NCBI GenBank assembly: GCA_020445255.1
Contig: JAGRGY010000016.1
Span: forward strand, 223,395 to 287,394
Reading direction: 5' to 3'
Source: Gammaproteobacteria bacterium
GTDB lineage: Bacteria; Pseudomonadota; Gammaproteobacteria; Chromatiales; Chromatiaceae
DNA length: 64,000 nucleotides
Part shown: one piece after another, positions 22,708-32,225 of the stretch
Position numbering within the stretch: the stretch's first letter is position 1
Layout: each line of letters begins with the position of its first letter
Translations under genes and position numbers: made by a program
Notes under the pieces: generated by a model
The model's database searches: none
What the model was told of the DNA's origin: nothing
The model's input: only the letters and a program-made list of their open reading frames with translations

Positions 22708-23160
22708 ATGGTCGGCTACACGGTCGTCGAACTGGTTGTCGTGATGGTGCTGATGGGCATCCTCGCCGCCAACGCCATGCCGCATTTCTTCACCGCGAGC
22801 CGTTTCGAGGAGATGGGTTTCGCCGACGTGACTGCGGCGGCCATCCGACAGGCGCGTGGCCTGGCGGTCGCGTCGGGCTGCGACACGCGCGCCGAGATAA
22901 CACCGGCGGGCTACGCACTGTGGCAACGCGCGACCGCGTGTGACAGCGGGGCGCTGACCCGCGCCGTGCAGCGTCCGGGCGCCGGCACCTGGTCGGATTC
23001 CGCACCGAGCGGCGTGGCGGTCGGTGCGCTCGATATCTATTTCGATGCGACGGGTACGCCCTACGATCACGCCAGTGGCACGGTACTGTCGAGCGCGGCC
23101 ACCGTTGCCGTGGGTTCGCGCAGCATCACCGTCGAACCCACCACCGGCTTCGTCCACTGA
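22708..23160 (+). CDS. MSHA minor prepilin, MshC-like
   Basis: A prepilin of about 150 residues starting at ATG 22708. The very short leader MVG is followed by YTVVELVVVMVLMGILAANAMPHF, with Tyr at +1 instead of Phe and Glu at +5. The C-terminal region is beta-rich, with a central cysteine pair (GCDTRAEI and ATACDSG). MshC-like proteins occupy this position after MshA/B. An in-frame ATG at 22642 would lengthen the leader to 25 residues; the short form matches prepilin leaders better. Spacing to the next gene is 2 nt. Confidence 0.75.
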   Translation: MVGYTVVELVVVMVLMGILAANAMPHFFTASRFEEMGFADVTAAAIRQARGLAVASGCDTRAEITPAGYALWQRATACDSGALTRAVQRPGAGTWSDSAPSGVAVGALDIYFDATGTPYDHASGTVLSSAATVAVGSRSITVEPTTGFVH

Positions 23161-23162
23161 GC

Positions 23163-23630
23163 ATGCGTTACCCGACCCGACATCGCGGCGCGACGCTGAT
23201 CGAGCTGGTGATCTCGATCTCGATCATCGCGGTGTCGCTTACCGGCGTGATGATGGTGGTCGCGAACACGACCCGGACCAGTGCCGACCCGATGATCAGA
23301 ACACAGGCCCTTTCCATCGCCAATGCCTATCTCGAAGAGATCCTGTCACAGGCATTGAGCGAGCCGAGCGGTGGTGACGTCGGTGGGCCCGAGGCGGGTG
23401 AGAGTCGCGCGACGTTTGACGATGTCACCGATTACGACGGGCTCGACGACAGCAGCGGGGCCATCGATCAGTACGGCAACCTGATTGCCGATCTTGCCGC
23501 CTACAATGTCGCGGTGTCGGTCACGCCGGTGACGCTCGGCACCGATCCCGCGCAGCGCATCACGGTCACCGTGACGTTAGACGGCAATGCCGCTTTCGGC
23601 CTGACGCTGAATGCCTACAGGTTGAACTGA
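23163..23630 (+). CDS. MSHA minor prepilin, MshD-like
   Basis: A prepilin of 155 residues with the leader MRYPTRHRG and mature start ATLIELVISISIIAVSLTGV, so the +1 residue is Ala and +5 is Glu. The segment ALSIANAYLEEILSQAL is the helix seen in PilV/MshD-type minor pilins. No cysteines are visible. Its TGA overlaps the ATG of the next gene, indicating translational coupling. Confidence 0.78.
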   Translation: MRYPTRHRGATLIELVISISIIAVSLTGVMMVVANTTRTSADPMIRTQALSIANAYLEEILSQALSEPSGGDVGGPEAGESRATFDDVTDYDGLDDSSGAIDQYGNLIADLAAYNVAVSVTPVTLGTDPAQRITVTVTLDGNAAFGLTLNAYRLN

Positions 23631-24508
23631 TGCGCGGTCGCGGGCGGTTCGAAAAAGGGTTCACAATCGTCGAGCTGGTCGTGGTCATCGCGATCAGCGC
23701 CATCCTGTCGCTGTCGGTGATGCAGTTCATCTCGGTGCCGGTCGAGGCCTATGTCGACCAGAGCAGACGCGCCCGCCTGGTCGAGATCGCAGAGACTGCA
23801 GTCGAACGCATCGGCCACGACGTGCACGCGGCGCTGCCGAACAGTCTGCGGGTGGGCTGTGGAGGCGCATGTCTCGAATACCTGCGCACGGTCGCAGGGG
23901 GGCGCTACCGTGCTTCGCCCCCTGGTGACGAACTGAGTTTCAACCCGGCGGATGCCGATGCCACGTTCGACGTGCTGGGAGGACTCGACCTGCCGGCAGG
24001 TCTCGCGACGTCGGCCGATCCCGACGCCTGTCGCGACGGCAATGCGGCCTGTGTCGTCATCTACAACACCGGGTACTCCGGTACCGATGCCTGGCAGCGC
24101 GACAACATTGCGACGCTGGTTGGCGCGAACGCCTCATCGGTGACGTTCGACAACAGTAGGTTCAGCAGCGGTTCGGCCGCATTTCCAGCGACCTCTCCCG
24201 GGCAGCGCTTCTTCATCGTGGATTCGCCGGTCAGCTACCTGTGCGACCTCGGTGCCGGCGTGCTGCGTCGCTACCAGGGTTACGATATCCATGCCGCACA
24301 GGCGGACGTCGACTCACACGCAGAGCTGCTCGCAACGGCCAACCCTGCCGAGTCGGCGTTGCTCGCGGACCGCGTCAGCGCATGCAGTTTCTCGTACAGC
24401 CCAGGCACCCCGACGCGCAACGCCATGCTGACGGTCAGGATCACGGTCAGTGAGGCGGGGGAAAGTGTCAATTTGTTGCAGCAGGTCGGAGTCTTGAACG
24501 GGACATGA
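23630..24508 (+). CDS. MSHA biogenesis protein MshO-like
   Basis: A 292-residue large minor prepilin (PilW/GspJ-like) with leader MRGRGRFEKG and mature start FTIVELVVVIAISAILSLSV. RLVEIAETAVERIGHDVHAALPNSLRV is the N-terminal helix continuation typical of MshO. The later globular domain carries several cysteines, including CGGAC and the CDLGAG segment. Length and order between MshD and MshP support the assignment. It overlaps both neighbours by 1-4 nt. Confidence 0.85.
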   Translation: MRGRGRFEKGFTIVELVVVIAISAILSLSVMQFISVPVEAYVDQSRRARLVEIAETAVERIGHDVHAALPNSLRVGCGGACLEYLRTVAGGRYRASPPGDELSFNPADADATFDVLGGLDLPAGLATSADPDACRDGNAACVVIYNTGYSGTDAWQRDNIATLVGANASSVTFDNSRFSSGSAAFPATSPGQRFFIVDSPVSYLCDLGAGVLRRYQGYDIHAAQADVDSHAELLATANPAESALLADRVSACSFSYSPGTPTRNAMLTVRITVSEAGESVNLLQQVGVLNGT

Positions 24509-24909
24509 CTGCACGAATGCATCATCAGGCTGCCGGATTCACGCTCATCAGCGCGCTGTTCGTGCTGGTCGTGGTGTCGGCACTCGGCGTCTATCTCAGC
24601 GCTTTGAGCACCACGTCGCATGCCTCCACCGCACTCGCAGTGCGCGCGTCCCAGGCGATGTACGCCGCGCAGTCGGGAATCGAGTGGGTCGTGTACAGGC
24701 TGGGGGCCGGCGACACGTGTGCGACGCTGCCGGCCACGCCGGTGCTCGACGGATTCACAATCACTGTCGATGCCTGCAACACCCAGATGGTGACCGAGGG
24801 GACTGACAGCTATCCGATGCACGATGTCAGCGTCACGGCGGGCATCGGCAGCTTTGGTGACCCCACCTACGTCACGCGCCGGCTCAGTGCCGTGGTGGCC
24901 GGGGGATGA
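24505..24909 (+). CDS. MSHA biogenesis protein MshP-like
   Basis: A 134-residue prepilin-like protein. The leader ends AAG and the mature start is FTLISALFVLVVVSALGVYL, so position +5 is Ser instead of Glu. Lack of Glu5 is characteristic of the GspK/PilX/MshP class thought to sit at the pilus tip. SQAMYAAQSGIEWVVYRL is the conserved PilX-like helix. The stop overlaps the next ATG. Confidence 0.82.
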   Translation: MTARMHHQAAGFTLISALFVLVVVSALGVYLSALSTTSHASTALAVRASQAMYAAQSGIEWVVYRLGAGDTCATLPATPVLDGFTITVDACNTQMVTEGTDSYPMHDVSVTAGIGSFGDPTYVTRRLSAVVAGG

Positions 24910-27900
24910 TGGCGATGTGGCGGGGCAGGTGTCGCGCGATCGGTGTGCTGCTGCTGTGCGCCTGCGGCATGGTCCAGGGAGCGACCTACAAGTACGACGA
25001 CACGGCGCCATTCGCCTGGGAGACGGCATCGACCGACGTCAACTGGGACCGCAGTAACACGAGCTACCCGGTCGATGACGACAAGGACGTCGTCAACATC
25101 GGCTTCAACTTCCCGTTCGGCGGCACCACCTATTCCCAGGTGCGGATCCTGTCGAATGGCATCCTCCAGTTCGGCGCCGACCAGGCATTGCACCGCGACT
25201 ACGAGAACGAGGCCCTGCCCCATAGCGGCGGCGACCGTGCGATTTACGTCTATTGGGACGACCTGAACCCGGGTCGCGGCGGTACCGTGCGCTACAGCAT
25301 GTACGGCAGCTCGCCGCATCGCTATTTCGTGGTCAGTTGGGACGACCTGCCGAACTACGACTACACCGGTGTGTACAACCTCCAGGTGGTCCTGTACGAG
25401 GATGGTGAATTCAAGTTCCAGTACGGCAACGGCAACGCAACCGGCGACAGCGCCACGATCGGCGTCCAGGTCAATGGCAGCGACTACACCCAGTACAGCT
25501 TCGACCGCAGCAATGCCGTGGGTGCCGGTACTGCCATCGTGTTCTATCGCGATCGTGCTCATTTCGCGCTGTCGGTGCAGAGCAGTGTCAACCTGTGCCG
25601 TAGTAACGCCGTCAATGTCACGGTCACGCGGCACAACAGCGACCACAGCGTCGACACCGGCTACACGGGTACGGTCGACATCAGCGCATCGACCGGGAAC
25701 GGCAGCTGGGCCAACGTTTCCGGCGCCGGAACGCTGACCGACCTCGGCGGCGGCGTGGCGCGTTACGTCTTTGCAGCCGGCGATAACGGACAGGCGATCC
25801 TGCAGTTCGGTTATCCAGACCCGGTCGTGACCAATTTTCACGTCAACGACGGCAGTGCCACGGAACACCATGTCGAGGATCCTTACCTGACGTTCCGCTA
25901 CGGACTGACCGACAACGCCGCCGATGACTTCGAGAGCGGCGATTTCGTCGGCAGCACCGGGTCGATGAGCTGGGCCGGCGACTGGATCGAATTCAACGAA
26001 TCGGATGGGGCCTCTGCCGGCGATATTGCGGTCGTCTCAGACGGTGGAAGCCAGGTGCTGCAGCTGCGCGACAACGACGGTGGCGGCGAGGGTGTGTACC
26101 GCGAAATCGATCTGTCCGGGCATCCCTCGGGCACACTGGTGACCCTGAGTCTCGACTACCGTCGCTCGGACCTGGACGCGACGACGGACTATGCCGCGTT
26201 GTATGTGTCCGGCAACGGCGGATCGACCTGGCGCGAACTCGACCGATTCACCGGGCCGGGCAGCGATGCGACCTACCAGTCGGTCAGCTACGACATCAGC
26301 AGCTATGCATCGTCCAACACGCGCATCCGCCTGCGCACGTCGAGCAGCCTCGGCGGCAGCGACGAGATCTACATCGACAACGTCGACATCGGCATACGCA
26401 CGCCGACCTGCGGCATCGATCACTATGCCGTATCGCATGGCGCCACGGGCGTCACCTGCGAGGCCTCGGCAATCACGTTGACGGCACACGACGGGTCGCA
26501 TGGCAGCGCGGAGCCCGGGGCAGGCACGCGCGTGACCCTGACCGCGATCGATACCGACAGCGGTGGTGTCGCGGCTGATGCGAGCTGGTCGTACACCGGC
26601 GGTGGCAGTTTCGCCGTGATCGGCGGCGGTCAGGCCGAGTACGAGTTTGCCAGTGGCGAGACCTCGGTTCAGCTGTGGTTGAGCCGCCCGGCTGGAGGCA
26701 CGGTCAACATCAATGTGCTGGATGCCAATGGCGCGAGCGAATTCGTCGACGAGGATCCCGACCTCAGTTTCGAACCCTCGGCGCTGCGCTTCTACGCCGA
26801 CGGCGTCCCCGACGCCATCGCGACCCAGCTCGCAGGCAAAGATTTTTCGCTGGCGCCGGGTGCGCAGGTCGTCAGCGTGCGTGCGGTCGAGACCGATTCG
26901 GGCAGCGGCGTGTGCGGGAGCCGAATCGTCGGTAGCCAGACGGTCGAATTCGCACTCGAATGTGTCGAACCGACGAGCTGTGTTGCCGGCCAGACAGCGA
27001 CGGTTGCCGGCGTCGCGGTGCCCGGCAATCCCTCCGGTAGCGTTAATGCGTACCAGGCCGTCGACCTGACGTTCGACGCCAGCGGCATCGCCACATTCGA
27101 CATGGCCTACAGCGATGTCGGCGAGGTGATCGTGCACGCGCGTGCCATCCTGCCGGCGACCGCGCAGCACGCCGAGACCCAGCTCTACGGTTCGAGCAAT
27201 GCGTTCGTCGTGGTTCCGGCCGGGTTGTGCGTGGAGGCAACCGACCCGGCCAGCGCGTGCGCCTCCGGTGATGCGTCATGCAGCATCGCCGCTGCCGCGG
27301 GTTCCGGATTCGATGTCAATGTGCGTGCCGTGGGGTGGGAATCCGCCGGTGAAAGCGACACCGACTTCTGCACCGGCAATGCGACGACGCCCAATTTCCG
27401 GCTCGCCGGCATTGCGCTGTCGGCACAGCCGGTGGCGCCTGTGGGCGGTGCCACGGGATCGCTCGGGATCGCCAGCGTCGATCTTGCGGCGGCCGATTCC
27501 GGTTCACTGAATCTTACGCAGTCCTACGACGAGGTCGGCGTCGTGCGCATCACGGCGACGCCGCCAAACTATCTCGGCGAGGCACTGAGCGCGTCACAGA
27601 GCGCCAACATCGGACGCTTCATCCCCGACCATTTTGCGCTGGCGAGCGGCTCGGTCACGGCCGGCTGCGGCGCGTTCACCTATATGGCGCAGGATGCGCT
27701 CGGCATCGACGTGGTGCTCGAGGCCCGCAATCTGGCGGGTGCACGTACCCACAACTACCGCGACGCATTTGCCAAGGCGGCGGTCTTGCTCGTCGCCGAA
27801 GATGGCGACGCGGGCACCGACCTCGGCAGCCGCATCAGCGGTGCCCCGGGTAGCTGGAACAATGGCCTGTTCAGTATCAGTTCGGGCAACGCCGTATTCG

Positions 27901-28541
27901 CCCGGAACGCCGGCGCAGACGGGCCCTACGATGCATTGCAACTCGGTGTACGTGTTGCCGACAATGACGGCGGACTGACGCTGCTGAGCGGCCGCGACAT
28001 GAACGCTGCCGCGAGTGGTGATTGCGCGACAGCGGCAAACTGCGACGCCGCGACGATCGGCAGCACGGTGGTGCGATACGGTCGGGTCAACCTTGGCAAT
28101 GCGCATGGATCGGAGCTGCTCGATCTGGCGCTGCCACTGCGCGTCGAAACCTATCGTGGCGCCAGCCAGGGTTTCGTCGTCGAGGACGGCGACGCCTGCA
28201 CCGTGCTCGGCGCTGTGTCCCTCGCCGACCTGGATGCGAGCGACGGCCTGCTACCGTCGGAGACCTGCGTATGGGATTCGCTGAACCTGAGTGGCGTCGG
28301 GTGTGCGCTGGCCGGTCAGCCGGCACAGCAGTTCACGACGACACCGACCTCGGGGCTGTTCACGTTGAACCTGCAGGCCCCTGGGACCGGCAACAGCGGC
28401 GTGATCGGGGCGCAGGTCGATGCGCCATTGTGGCTCGAGTTCGACTGGACGGGCGGTGGCGACCAGGATCCGTCGGCACGGGCCACGTTTGGCATCTTCA
28501 ACCGCGGCAACGACCTGATCTATCGTCGCGAGGTGCGTTGA
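24906..28541 (+). CDS. Large MshQ-like secreted protein with C-terminal DUF6701
   Basis: 1211 residues with a signal peptide ending MVQGATY. Residues about 30-215 form a beta-rich domain (FPFGGTTYSQVRILSNGILQ, YVYWDDLNP) similar to the N-terminal domain of large MSHA proteins. Residues about 405-500 look like a MAM/concanavalin-type domain (YIDNVDIGI). Several Ig-like beta repeats follow. From Arg904 (RFIPDHFALASG) the DUF6701 region typical of MshQ runs to the C-terminus, ending FGIFNRGNDLIYRREVR. It carries many paired cysteines. The role is probably an extracellular adhesin or pilus-associated subunit; that function is inferred from family and locus. Confidence 0.83.
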   Translation: MMAMWRGRCRAIGVLLLCACGMVQGATYKYDDTAPFAWETASTDVNWDRSNTSYPVDDDKDVVNIGFNFPFGGTTYSQVRILSNGILQFGADQALHRDYENEALPHSGGDRAIYVYWDDLNPGRGGTVRYSMYGSSPHRYFVVSWDDLPNYDYTGVYNLQVVLYEDGEFKFQYGNGNATGDSATIGVQVNGSDYTQYSFDRSNAVGAGTAIVFYRDRAHFALSVQSSVNLCRSNAVNVTVTRHNSDHSVDTGYTGTVDISASTGNGSWANVSGAGTLTDLGGGVARYVFAAGDNGQAILQFGYPDPVVTNFHVNDGSATEHHVEDPYLTFRYGLTDNAADDFESGDFVGSTGSMSWAGDWIEFNESDGASAGDIAVVSDGGSQVLQLRDNDGGGEGVYREIDLSGHPSGTLVTLSLDYRRSDLDATTDYAALYVSGNGGSTWRELDRFTGPGSDATYQSVSYDISSYASSNTRIRLRTSSSLGGSDEIYIDNVDIGIRTPTCGIDHYAVSHGATGVTCEASAITLTAHDGSHGSAEPGAGTRVTLTAIDTDSGGVAADASWSYTGGGSFAVIGGGQAEYEFASGETSVQLWLSRPAGGTVNINVLDANGASEFVDEDPDLSFEPSALRFYADGVPDAIATQLAGKDFSLAPGAQVVSVRAVETDSGSGVCGSRIVGSQTVEFALECVEPTSCVAGQTATVAGVAVPGNPSGSVNAYQAVDLTFDASGIATFDMAYSDVGEVIVHARAILPATAQHAETQLYGSSNAFVVVPAGLCVEATDPASACASGDASCSIAAAAGSGFDVNVRAVGWESAGESDTDFCTGNATTPNFRLAGIALSAQPVAPVGGATGSLGIASVDLAAADSGSLNLTQSYDEVGVVRITATPPNYLGEALSASQSANIGRFIPDHFALASGSVTAGCGAFTYMAQDALGIDVVLEARNLAGARTHNYRDAFAKAAVLLVAEDGDAGTDLGSRISGAPGSWNNGLFSISSGNAVFARNAGADGPYDALQLGVRVADNDGGLTLLSGRDMNAAASGDCATAANCDAATIGSTVVRYGRVNLGNAHGSELLDLALPLRVETYRGASQGFVVEDGDACTVLGAVSLADLDASDGLLPSETCVWDSLNLSGVGCALAGQPAQQFTTTPTSGLFTLNLQAPGTGNSGVIGAQVDAPLWLEFDWTGGGDQDPSARATFGIFNRGNDLIYRREVR

Positions 28542-28632
28542 GCGCCGGCCGCGAAGCGCACGGACGACAACCGGCCCGGTATGGCCCCATACAGGGTAAG
28601 CTGCGCCTGCAACGCCGCAAGCGACCCTTTTC

Positions 28633-29166
28633 ATGAGTCTTACCAACAGTTATGCATTCCGGCGCCCGCTGGCGGGCGTGCTCGTCAATCTGGCGCTGCT
28701 GGGATCCCTGGGTCTGCTGTTCTACGGCCTGCAGGCGCCGATTCTCACGCTTGAGAAGTTCTACGTCTTTTCCAACACCGTGAGCCTGCTGTCGGCGTTG
28801 CAGCAGCTCGCGCGCGAGGCGGAGTGGGGCCTGTTCGCGCTGGTGGGCACGTTCAGCGTTGTGTTCCCGATCCTGAAGATCCTGCTGTTGCTGCTGGTCT
28901 GGAACTTCGACCCGTCCCACGGCGAGCGCCATCGGCGGCACCTGCATTGGATGGCCACCTATGGCAAGTGGTCCATGCTCGACGTGTTCGTGGTTGCGCT
29001 GCTGGTCGTGTCGGTGAAACTCGGCTCGCTCGCCGAGGCGCGGGTCGAGGCCGGCATCTACGCCTTCGCCTCCAGCGTGATCCTGACCATGCTGCTGTCG
29101 GCGTGGATTTCGACGCACGCGGTCGAGCCACCCGTTTCGGTTCCACCATCCATCGCAGAGAGGTAA
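28633..29166 (+). CDS. Paraquat-inducible protein A family membrane protein
   Basis: 177 residues with four predicted membrane helices (about 13-35, 62-85, 112-133, 140-160). The PqiA-type segment FPILKILLLLLVWNF is followed by KWSMLDVFVVALLVVSVKLG, the most conserved motif of the family. PqiA proteins accompany MCE-domain lipid transporters, but none is present here, so this is a stand-alone single-domain version. Whether it transports or only binds a partner is unknown. It is followed after 5 nt by a small monooxygenase-fold gene. Confidence 0.85.
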   Translation: MSLTNSYAFRRPLAGVLVNLALLGSLGLLFYGLQAPILTLEKFYVFSNTVSLLSALQQLAREAEWGLFALVGTFSVVFPILKILLLLLVWNFDPSHGERHRRHLHWMATYGKWSMLDVFVVALLVVSVKLGSLAEARVEAGIYAFASSVILTMLLSAWISTHAVEPPVSVPPSIAER

Positions 29167-29171
29167 AACGC

Positions 29172-29468
29172 ATGCACGTGACACTGGTTCATGTCCGGGT
29201 CAGGCCCGAATCGATCACCGACTTCGTCGAGGCCTGCCGTTTGAATCACCTCGGTTCGGTCGCCGAGCCCGGCAACCGCCGCTTCGATATCCTGCAGGAT
29301 GCCGCCGATCCAACCCATTTCGTGCTGTACGAGGCCTACGCCAGCGCGGCGGACGCGAAGGCGCACAAGGAGACCGCCCACTACCATACCTGGCGCGAGA
29401 CCGTGGCCGACATGATGGCGGCACCGCGCGAGGGGCAACCGTTCAGCGGTCTGTTTCCGGTCGTCTGA
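29172..29468 (+). CDS. Antibiotic biosynthesis monooxygenase (ABM) domain protein, LsrG-like
   Basis: 98 residues of ferredoxin-like ABM fold. VTLVHVRVRPESITDFVEAC, then EPGNRRFDILQDAADPTHFVLYEAYASAADAKAHKETAHY and a C-terminal helix are all in the expected order. The FVLYEAY and HKETAHYHTW motifs match LsrG and related quinol monooxygenases. Members include AI-2 phosphate isomerase LsrG and many proteins of unknown substrate. There is no lsr operon here, so a precise reaction cannot be given. Confidence 0.8.
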   Translation: MHVTLVHVRVRPESITDFVEACRLNHLGSVAEPGNRRFDILQDAADPTHFVLYEAYASAADAKAHKETAHYHTWRETVADMMAAPREGQPFSGLFPVV

Positions 29469-29540
29469 GGGGTGTCGGTCGCGGTTGGGGAAGGTGGCGG
29501 CATTACGCTAATATACCCGGCTTGATCGCCGGAGCTCAGC

Positions 29541-30639
29541 ATGCAGGACATCAACCCGATCACCAACAAAATCGCCGATCTGAGGGGACGTTTGCAGTCC
29601 CTCAGGGGGTATCTTTGACTACGAGGGCAAGAAAGAGCGCCTGACCGAGGTCCTGCGCGAACTCGAGGACCCGACGATCTGGAACGACCAGGAGCGTGCC
29701 CAGTCCCTCGGGCGCGAACGCGCCTCGCTGGAGATCGTCGTCGACAACATGGACGAGCTGACGGCCGGCCTTGCCGATGCCGCCGATCTGCTCGAGATCG
29801 CGGTCGATGAGGACGATACCGACACGGTCGCGTCAATCGCCGCCGACGTGGACGGTTACGACCAGCGTGTCGCGGAGCTGGAATTCCGCCGCATGTTTTC
29901 CGGTGAGACCGATTCGGCCAACGCCTTCCTCGATATCCAGGCGGGTTCCGGCGGCACGGAAGCCCAGGACTGGGCGGAGATGCTGCTGCGCATGTATCTG
30001 CGCTGGGGCGAACAGCATGACTACAAGACGGAGTTGATGGAGGTGTCGCCGGGCGAGGTCGCGGGGATCAAGTCGGCGACGATCCGCTTCGAGGGTGACC
30101 ATGCGTTCGGCTGGCTGCGCACCGAGACCGGCGTGCACCGCCTGGTGCGCAAGTCGCCGTTCGATTCCGGCAACCGCCGGCATACGTCATTCAGTTCGGT
30201 GTTCGTTTCGCCCGAGATCGACGATTCGTTCGAGATCGAGATCAACCCGGCCGACCTGCGCATCGACGTCTATCGTGCATCGGGCGCGGGCGGCCAGCAC
30301 GTCAACCGCACCGAGTCCGCGGTGCGCATCACGCACCTGCCGACCGGGATCGTGACCCAGTGTCAGAACGATCGTTCGCAGCACAAGAACAAGGACCAGG
30401 CGATGAAACAGCTCAAGGCCAAGCTGTACGAGCTCGAGATGCAGAAGCGCAATGCCGACCAGCAGGCGCTCGAAGACAGCAAGTCGGACATCGGCTGGGG
30501 CAGCCAGATTCGCTCTTACGTACTCGACCAGTCGCGGATCAAGGATTTGCGCACCGGGGTCGAGACCGGCAACACGCAAGCCGTGCTCGACGGCGACCTC
30601 GACGAATTCATCGAGGCCAGCCTGAAGAGCGGGCTTTGA
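29541..30639 (+). CDS. prfB: Peptide chain release factor 2, programmed +1 frameshift
   Basis: Recognises UAA and UGA stop codons. Frame 0 starts at ATG 29541 and reaches an in-frame TGA at codon 26 (29616-29618). A +1 shift after CTT resumes at GAC 29617 and runs to 30639, giving 365 residues, the E. coli length. The shifted frame carries the tripeptide SPF (stop-codon recognition) in [16 protein letters not shown]. The GGQ peptidyl-hydrolysis motif is in [20 protein letters not shown]. Without allowing for the shift a caller would report a truncated gene. It is followed by lysS, the usual partner. Confidence 0.97.
29604..29619 (+). promoter_or_regulatory. prfB programmed +1 frameshift site
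   Basis: AGGGGGTATCTTTGAC at 29604-29619 is the canonical element. AGGGGG acts as an internal Shine-Dalgarno, CTT is the slippery codon, and TGA followed by C is the poorly terminated stop. Low RF2 lets the ribosome slip and make more RF2, an autoregulatory loop. Confidence 0.97.
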
Positions 30640-30743
30640 TACGCGACCTGACGGGCGCGTGCCGGCGCCTGGCGCAGCGGATGACCGTGGATGCCAGGCC
30701 GGCGGGACTCCGACCGCGGACCTTCAATTGAGATAGACCTGTT

Positions 30744-32225
30744 ATGACCGACATGCAGCAAGACGAGAACAAGCTCATCGCGGTGCGCCGTGAAAAACTC
30801 GCCGCGATCCGGCGCAACGGGAATGCGTTCCCCAATGCCTTCCGGCGCAACGTGCTGGCGGCCGAGCTGCAGGATCGGCTCGGCGATAGATCGAAGGAGG
30901 AACTCGAGGCGCTGAACCAGCGCGCGCGTGTCGCTGGGCGCGTCATGGCGCAGCGCGGCCCGTTCGTCGTGATCCAGGACATGTCCGGCCGTATCCAGTT
31001 CTACATCGACAAGAAGAACCTGCCCGCGGAGCTGCTTGAAGAGATCAAGGGCTGGGACCTCGGCGACATCGTCGGCGGCGAGGGGCCGGTGCACAAGTCG
31101 GGCAAGGGTGACCTTTATGTCTACCTCGACAGCGCGACGCTGCTGACCAAGGCCCTGCGACCTTTGCCGGAGAAGTGGCATGGCCTAGCCGACCAGGAGC
31201 AGCGCTACCGGCAGCGCTACGTCGACCTGATCGTCAATCAGACGGCGCGCGATACCTTCGTCCTGCGTTCACGCATCATCGAGTACATCCGGCGCTATTT
31301 CGTCGACGCCGGCTTCCTCGAGGTCGAGACGCCGATGATGCAGGTGATCCCCGGCGGCGCGTCGGCCAAGCCCTTCGTCACGCATCACAACGCTTTGGAC
31401 ATGCCGCTTTTCCTGCGCATTGCGCCGGAGCTGTACCTGAAGCGTCTCGTCGTCGGCGGTTTCGAAAAGGTGTTCGAGATCAATCGCAACTTCCGCAACG
31501 AAGGACTGTCGACCCGCCACAATCCTGAATTCACGATGATCGAGTTCTACGAGGCCTATGCCGACTATCGCGACATGATGGACCGCACCGAGGCGCTGCT
31601 GCGCGGCATTGCCGTCGACCTGCTCGGCACGACGAGCGTGCCGTACCAGGGCGAGACCTATGATTTCGGCAAGCCGTTCGCGCGCATGTCGGTCAAGGAG
31701 GCGATCCTGCACTTCAATGCTGACATCGTCGCCGGCGACCTCGATGACCTGGAACGTGCGACCGCGATTGCCCGCCGCCTGGGCTGCGACGTGAAGCCGA
31801 CCTACGGTTTGGGCAAGGTGCAGATCGAGATCTTCGAGGCCACCGCCGAACATCAGCTCAAGGATCCGACCTTCATTACCGCATACCCGACCGAGGTGTC
31901 GCCGTTGGCGCGGCGCAACGACGACGATCCGTTCGTCACCGATCGTTTCGAGTTCTTCATCGGGGGCCGCGAGATCGCCAACGGTTTTTCCGAGCTCAAC
32001 GACCCGGAGGACCAGGCCGAACGCTTTCGACGCCAGGTCGAGGAGAAGGAGGCCGGCGACGAGGAGGCGATGCATTTCGACGCCGACTACATCCGCGCGC
32101 TCGAACACGGCCTGCCGCCGACGGCGGGCGAGGGCATCGGTATCGATCGACTGGTGATGCTGTTCACAGATTCGCCGTCGATTCGTGACGTGCTGCTGTT
32201 TCCGCACATGCGACTTGAGGCGTGA
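30744..32225 (+). CDS. lysS: Lysyl-tRNA synthetase, class II
   Basis: Charges tRNA-Lys. The 493-residue protein has an N-terminal OB-fold anticodon-binding domain (about 55-150, [22 protein letters not shown]). The class II catalytic core has motif 1 ([17 protein letters not shown]), motif 2 ([18 protein letters not shown]) and motif 3 ([15 protein letters not shown]). The order prfB-lysS is conserved. The 104 bp between them show no clear terminator. Confidence 0.98.
   Translation: MTDMQQDENKLIAVRREKLAAIRRNGNAFPNAFRRNVLAAELQDRLGDRSKEELEALNQRARVAGRVMAQRGPFVVIQDMSGRIQFYIDKKNLPAELLEEIKGWDLGDIVGGEGPVHKSGKGDLYVYLDSATLLTKALRPLPEKWHGLADQEQRYRQRYVDLIVNQTARDTFVLRSRIIEYIRRYFVDAGFLEVETPMMQVIPGGASAKPFVTHHNALDMPLFLRIAPELYLKRLVVGGFEKVFEINRNFRNEGLSTRHNPEFTMIEFYEAYADYRDMMDRTEALLRGIAVDLLGTTSVPYQGETYDFGKPFARMSVKEAILHFNADIVAGDLDDLERATAIARRLGCDVKPTYGLGKVQIEIFEATAEHQLKDPTFITAYPTEVSPLARRNDDDPFVTDRFEFFIGGREIANGFSELNDPEDQAERFRRQVEEKEAGDEEAMHFDADYIRALEHGLPPTAGEGIGIDRLVMLFTDSPSIRDVLLFPHMRLEA

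Noticed and set aside
29616..29618. In-frame TGA near the start of prfB as a disabling mutation
   Set aside because: It is part of the canonical programmed frameshift element and the +1 frame continues with intact RF2 sequence.
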